Assembly: GCA_934130165.1 (NCBI GenBank)
Contig: CAKOXO010000002.1
Coordinates: 1-64,000 of the forward strand
DNA length: 64,000 bases
Origin: an uncultured Bacilli bacterium
GTDB lineage: Bacteria > Bacillota_I > Bacilli_A > RF39 > UBA660
Reading direction: 5' to 3'
Below are positions 60,041-64,000 of the stretch, piece by piece. Both the position numbers and the translations under genes were made by a program. A model generated the notes under the pieces. The model ran no database searches. It had not been told where the DNA came from and was given only the letters and a program-made list of their open reading frames with translations. Numbering within the stretch: the first letter of the stretch is position 1; each line of letters starts with the position of its first letter.

Positions 60041-62291
60041 AAGAATTTTCTTCTGAGTTATCTAATTGAACTAAAACCTCCCTAGGTTTAGAGCCATTAG
60101 GTGGACCTATTATATTATTTTCTTCCAATTGATCAATTATTCTAGCTGCCCTATTATATCCTAATTTAAATCTTCTTTGTAATAGTGAGGCACTTGCTTT
60201 TCCAGTTGAAATAACAAATTCAACAATTTCATTATATAGTGGATCATTATCATCAGTTCCTCCATCACTCTTACCTTTACCATCTACATTTGAACTTTTA
60301 TCGTCTACTGCCTCCAAATTTAATAGGCTATCATCATATTCAGCTTTCTGTTGTTCTATTGTATGATCAATTACACGTTTTATTTCATCATCAGTTATAA
60401 AAGATCCTTGAATACGTAGAGGTGAATTCATACCAATTGGTAAAAATAACATATCACCTTTTCCTAGTAATTGTTCTGCACCTGTTTGATCAAGAATAGT
60501 TCTAGAATCAATTCCAGACCCTACAGAAAATGCTATACGTGATGGAATATTCGCTTTAATTAAACCAGTAATGACCTCAGTTGACGGTCTTTGAGTTGCA
60601 ACAATTAAATGCATTCCAGCAGCACGAGCTTTTTGAGTAATTCTTAAAATAGAATCCTCAACATCTTTAGCAGCTACCATCATTAAATCGGCTAACTCAT
60701 CTATAATTATTACTATATATGGCATCCTTTGTTTTTGTTCTTCTACGTTAGGATGTTTCTCATTCCATCTTTCGATATAATTATTATATCCTTCAATATT
60801 TTTAGTTTTAGAATCACTAAATACACTATATCTTCTTTCCATTTCAGCAACCATTTTATTAAGTGCAATTGCTGCTTGTTTAGGATCTGTAACAACTGGT
60901 CTTAATAAATGAGGAACCCCATTATATACAGAAAGTTCTACTACCTTAGGATCTACCATAACAAGTTTAACTTCTTCTGGAGTTGCTCTCATAAGAATAG
61001 AACATATAATTCCGTTAACACAAACAGATTTACCACTACCTGTTGTACCAGCTATTAATAAGTGAGGCATTTTATTAATTTCACAAACACCAATATCTCC
61101 CATAATACTTTTTCCTAATGGAACCATTAATTTTTTATCACTAGATGCTTGCATTTTTTTACTGTTCATCACCTCATAAAAACTTACAGGTGATGGTGAA
61201 TCATTTGCAAACTCGATACCAACTGTATTTTTACCAGGGATAGGTGCTTCTATTCTAACATCTTTCTTAGCAAGTGCTAGGGATATTTCCCTATTTATAG
61301 CTGTAATTTTATTTACTCTAGTACCACTAGCTATTTCTAATTCATATTGAACAACAGTAGGTCCTACATGCACCTCTACAACTTTACCAATGATTTTAAA
61401 ATCCTTTAATACTTGCTCTAGAGTTGTAATATTTTTCTCTATTAAACTTTGATCTGTACCTTTTGCTTTCTTTTTAGGCTTATCCAAGATATCAATACTA
61501 GGTAATTTATAATTTTTATTTCTATTATTTACTTTAGGTGATATCTCATTACTTTCTAAATTACCTGAATTAGAATCATTTTTTGAAACTCTTGTTACCT
61601 CATCTATACTTGAAATTTTTATTTTATTATCTTCCGTCTCATCTTCTCCATCACTAATTATTACTTTTTTATCTTTCTTATCATTCTTTAATTTTTCTTT
61701 TTTCTGTCTTGGCGTTCTATTTGCTACTTTTTCTTTTATCTTATCTACAATAGAAAATCCTGTAAATAAGGCTATTCCTAAACCTATTAATGTCCAGGCA
61801 ACAATCTGCATTCCAGTATATGAAAATAATTTATCAAAAATTATAGCAAAGACTCCACCGATTATTCCTCCACCAACAGCAAGTAAATCAGAAAGCTTAC
61901 CCGTTTTCATAATGGAATTAAATGCACTTACTAATTGATTAACTGTTTCTTTAAAAATAGCCATCATCTTACCATCATTTTGAACAATGAATTCTTTATG
62001 CATTAAAATTAAAAGACCTAAAATAAATATATATAATCCTATAAGTTTCGATGTAAAGAAATCAGGCCACTCTCTTTTAATAACTAAATAACCACCAATT
62101 ATTAATAAGACTACTATAAATACCATATAAATAGATCCAAATAAAAATACAAAGAAAGAGTTAATAAATCTTCCTACTGGACCATACTTACCTAATCCTA
62201 GTATTGAAATTAATATATATATTACACCATATAACTCTGCACTATGTTCAAATTCTTTTTTAGTATTCTTACTCTTTTTTTTCTTTGCCAT
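60039..62291 (-). CDS. ftsK: DNA translocase FtsK/SpoIIIE
   Basis: A 750-residue septal DNA pump. Four transmembrane helices (about residues 20-180) anchor it; a charged linker follows; the motor has Walker A GTTGSGKSVCVNG, Walker B IVIIIDELADLMM and the FtsK-type TQRPSTEVITGLIKANIP. The C-terminal winged-helix gamma domain (TGKASASLLQRRFKLGYNRA) reads orienting DNA sequences. It segregates chromosomes at division. GAGGAG precedes the ATG. Sporulation cannot be inferred from it. Confidence 0.97.
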   Translation of the reverse strand: MAKKKKSKNTKKEFEHSAELYGVIYILISILGLGKYGPVGRFINSFFVFLFGSIYMVFIVVLLIIGGYLVIKREWPDFFTSKLIGLYIFILGLLILMHKEFIVQNDGKMMAIFKETVNQLVSAFNSIMKTGKLSDLLAVGGGIIGGVFAIIFDKLFSYTGMQIVAWTLIGLGIALFTGFSIVDKIKEKVANRTPRQKKEKLKNDKKDKKVIISDGEDETEDNKIKISSIDEVTRVSKNDSNSGNLESNEISPKVNNRNKNYKLPSIDILDKPKKKAKGTDQSLIEKNITTLEQVLKDFKIIGKVVEVHVGPTVVQYELEIASGTRVNKITAINREISLALAKKDVRIEAPIPGKNTVGIEFANDSPSPVSFYEVMNSKKMQASSDKKLMVPLGKSIMGDIGVCEINKMPHLLIAGTTGSGKSVCVNGIICSILMRATPEEVKLVMVDPKVVELSVYNGVPHLLRPVVTDPKQAAIALNKMVAEMERRYSVFSDSKTKNIEGYNNYIERWNEKHPNVEEQKQRMPYIVIIIDELADLMMVAAKDVEDSILRITQKARAAGMHLIVATQRPSTEVITGLIKANIPSRIAFSVGSGIDSRTILDQTGAEQLLGKGDMLFLPIGMNSPLRIQGSFITDDEIKRVIDHTIEQQKAEYDDSLLNLEAVDDKSSNVDGKGKSDGGTDDNDPLYNEIVEFVISTGKASASLLQRRFKLGYNRAARIIDQLEENNIIGPPNGSKPREVLVQLDNSEENS

Positions 62292-62314
62292 ATCATATAC
62301 TCCTCACTATAAAA

Positions 62315-62343
62315 ATTATAACACTTATTTTTTTTATTGAAAA
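62315..62343 (-). promoter_or_regulatory. ftsK: Promoter of ftsK
   Basis: On the minus strand, TTTTCA (62338-62343), a 17-base spacer and TATAAT (62315-62320) preceded by TGT. Confidence 0.6.
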
Positions 62344-62365
62344 GGAAAACAAAGATAGTTGACAG

Positions 62366-62394
62366 TTGTTTGGAATAATATTTTTTAATATAAC
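62366..62394 (+). promoter_or_regulatory. Promoter of the DUF6512 gene
   Basis: TTGTTT (62366-62371), a 17-base spacer and TATAAC (62389-62394). A perfect TTGACA at 62359 has no -10 at a proper distance. Confidence 0.4.
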
Positions 62395-62417
62395 TATACT
62401 AATAGTAGGTGATAGTT

Positions 62418-62936
62418 ATGAATCTTAAAAAAATACTTATTAATACAATTGGAATTTTCATACTTTGTTCTATAATACATTTTGGATATAGTACCTTTCC
62501 AAACTTTTTTACTAGTATATTCTGCCCAGTAAATGAAAGTATTTGGGAACACTTAAAAATGATATTTTCTTCTACTGTTATTTATACTCTAATAAGAAGA
62601 ATATTTGTTAATGACCAAGCATTTTTAATAGAAGCATATTTAAAATCAATGCTTACTATAATAATATTATTAATTATATATCTACCAGTTAATTACATGT
62701 TAGGAGAAATTTTAATACTAACAATGATAATATTATTAATATCTATATTTATTAGTGAAGTAATTGTTTCAAAATTATCATTAAAAAAACACCATAAAAC
62801 ATTAAATATTATTGGTGCAATTTTAATTATTATTAATTTTATAGTATTTACATACTTAAGTTATAATCCAATAAAAGTAGGACTATTATATGATAAGCCA
62901 TCAGATAAATATGGAATAGATACTCTAAATAAGTGA
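62418..62936 (+). CDS. DUF6512-type integral membrane protein
   Basis: A 172-residue protein with about five membrane helices. The motif FCPVNESIWEHLKMIF after the first helix pair is the family signature (PVNESxWEHLK). No function is established for this family. ATG at 62418 is preferred over the GTG nine bases earlier because TAGGTGA is the likely ribosome-binding site. The end overlaps the convergent yqeH by 12 bases. Confidence 0.75.
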   Translation: MNLKKILINTIGIFILCSIIHFGYSTFPNFFTSIFCPVNESIWEHLKMIFSSTVIYTLIRRIFVNDQAFLIEAYLKSMLTIIILLIIYLPVNYMLGEILILTMIILLISIFISEVIVSKLSLKKHHKTLNIIGAILIIINFIVFTYLSYNPIKVGLLYDKPSDKYGIDTLNK

Positions 62937-63935
62937 ATCTCTTAAGAAACTATTTACACTTTTATCAAGATAGACATCAATAATACCTTTATCAACTATC
63001 TTAATAAAACCTAATCCCGTAATAACTAAATCCGTATCATACTTAACATCATATGTAGTTTTATTTAAATTTTTCAAATCATCTCTTTTATAATTTATTC
63101 TTTTAACTTTTAAATCATTAGACACAAATAGCGTAAAGCTATTTTTTTCTCCTTCAACATAATCTATTCTAATAATATCTTCAATTACTAAGCTTTGATT
63201 TTTTCTTAACTGATAAGTTCTAGGTTTTATTTCCTTTTTAGGATTTATTTTCTTTAACATATCCTTATCTACAAAGTTAATAAGTGAACCCATATCAACA
63301 AGACCAGGGGTATCTATTAAAGTTAGATAATCATTTATCTCTATTTTTACTGTATTTAGAGTTGTTGAAGGAAGTGGAGACATAGTTAACTCCTGTAAAT
63401 TATTTTCTGAATAGTTCTTAATTAATTTATTTATTAACGTTGATTTACCAGCATTAGTATGACCAACTACATAAACATTTTTAGTAGTTTGGAAATACTT
63501 AATTCTTTTAAGAAGATAGTCTATATTAATATTTTTTTCAACACTAACAACTATAATTTCTTCAAAATAAACATTGTTTTCCTCAAAATATTTAATTAGC
63601 TTTTCTTCTTTTACACTTTTAGGTAAGATATCTTTTTTATTAAGAACTAATATCATTTTATTATTAATGTATTCTCTTATTTTTAATATATCTTCTTCTA
63701 GATTTAACAAGTCTGTAACATATAATACCAAATCTTTTGTAGATCCAACACCTTTTAATATTTCTAAATATTCTTCATTAGATTTTGCTACTACCTGGTA
63801 TTCTCCATAATTTTTCATTCTAAAACATCTTTGACAAATATCATTTTCTAAACTAGTGGTATATCCTTCTTGTAATACATTTTCATCTTGTAAAACAACT
63901 CCACATCCACCACATCTTTTTTCTTCATTATTCAT
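62925..63935 (-). CDS. yqeH: Ribosome biogenesis GTPase YqeH
   Basis: A 336-residue circularly permuted GTPase required for 30S assembly. An N-terminal zinc finger (CGGC and CQRC) precedes G4 NKKD, G5 VSVEK, then G1 GHTNAGKST and G3 DTPG, the permuted order. The C-terminal domain binds rRNA. CGAGGAA precedes the ATG, which overlaps the end of an upstream partial gene, as expected for yqeG-yqeH. Confidence 0.97.
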   Translation of the reverse strand: MNNEEKRCGGCGVVLQDENVLQEGYTTSLENDICQRCFRMKNYGEYQVVAKSNEEYLEILKGVGSTKDLVLYVTDLLNLEEDILKIREYINNKMILVLNKKDILPKSVKEEKLIKYFEENNVYFEEIIVVSVEKNINIDYLLKRIKYFQTTKNVYVVGHTNAGKSTLINKLIKNYSENNLQELTMSPLPSTTLNTVKIEINDYLTLIDTPGLVDMGSLINFVDKDMLKKINPKKEIKPRTYQLRKNQSLVIEDIIRIDYVEGEKNSFTLFVSNDLKVKRINYKRDDLKNLNKTTYDVKYDTDLVITGLGFIKIVDKGIIDVYLDKSVNSFLRDSLI

Positions 63936-64000
63936 AATACTTTCCTCGTTTAAATACTCCTTTTTTACTATATCTTTTTAAAATAAAATCTTCAACTTTT
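63928..64000 (-). CDS. yqeG: 3' end of a YqeG-like HAD phosphatase gene (cut by window edge)
   Basis: Read directly: the last 23 codons before TAA at 63928, ending FILKRYSKKGVFKRGKYYE, overlapping the yqeH start by eight bases. The basic helical tail is like the C-terminus of YqeG (ERRILxxMKRKGLL in B. subtilis, from memory), and yqeG-yqeH is a standard order in Firmicutes. Only the tail is visible, so the identification depends on context. Confidence 0.65.
   Translation of the reverse strand, partial: KVEDFILKRYSKKGVFKRGKYYE

Noticed and set aside
1..64000. Recoding of TGA as tryptophan, as in Mycoplasma
   Set aside because: Trp is encoded by TGG throughout, and TGA ends genes such as the VbhA-like antitoxin and the DUF6512 gene.

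Overview
The window is a very AT-rich, densely coding stretch of a bacterial chromosome with the standard code: TGG encodes Trp and TGA acts as a stop. The gene set is that of a low-GC Gram-positive (Bacilli/Firmicutes) lineage: LexA with AddAB, RNase J, the Prp protease with a leader-bearing ribosomal protein L27, YqeH, YlbM/TmcAL, YfmF/YfmH and YceD-L32. Short genes, small intergenic gaps and extreme AT bias suggest an uncultured, host-associated Bacilli relative (the Erysipelotrichia / RF39 / Acholeplasma neighbourhood). UppP, an M23 peptidase and FtsK imply a cell wall. The placement is inference; there is no rRNA here to confirm it. I saw no tRNA, rRNA, CRISPR array or insertion sequence, and no gene-free gap longer than 300 bases.

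Layout. 1-2.7 kb: the end of a type IV pilin-like gene, divergent from an OmpR-type two-component system. 2.7-3.6 kb: a broken Fic toxin gene with its intact small antitoxin partner. 3.6-10.3 kb: HelD, a DUF3419 protein, a phosphohexomutase and a MacB/FtsX-type ABC exporter. 10.3-15 kb: an envelope cluster (family II pyrophosphatase, DUF368 lipid carrier translocase, UppP, CmpB-like protein) and an M23 peptidase. 15-22.4 kb: addB-addA, a surface protein and yceD-rpmF. 22.5-30.2 kb: tmcAL-gmk, pyk, polA-mutM and lexA, with a small membrane-protein gene between polA and lexA. 30.2-35.2 kb: ruvA-orf-ruvB-queA-orf-GNAT-tgt. 35.2-41.2 kb: a second surface protein, yebC, obg and rplU-prp-rpmA behind an L21 leader. 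41.2-45.4 kb: a hybrid kinase with two Hpt-receiver proteins. 45.4-48.7 kb: an acyl-CoA synthetase and a HAD-acyltransferase fusion. 48.9-51.8 kb: DUF402, an RNase J-like protein and RNase III. 51.9-54.4 kb: yidD, a ZnuA-like lipoprotein and an EamA transporter. 54.5-56.6 kb: a large HExxH protein with three internal repeats. 56.7-64 kb: yfmF-yfmH, deoD, ftsK, a DUF6512 protein, yqeH and the tail of a yqeG-like gene.

The observations I rate highest are these. (1) Ribosomal protein L32 carries an N-terminal leader nearly identical to the Prp-cleaved leader of L27, and prp is in the same window. (2) A previously unlisted 51-residue single-pass membrane protein gene lies divergent from lexA, with a LexA-type operator inside its promoter, suggesting an SOS cell-division inhibitor. 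(3) A triplicated metalloprotease-like protein keeps its catalytic motif only in its first part, is driven by a consensus promoter, and has a nine-G run in place of a Shine-Dalgarno sequence. (4) An RNase J homologue and a ZnuA homologue have lost metal ligands. (5) A three-gene phosphorelay has no output domain.
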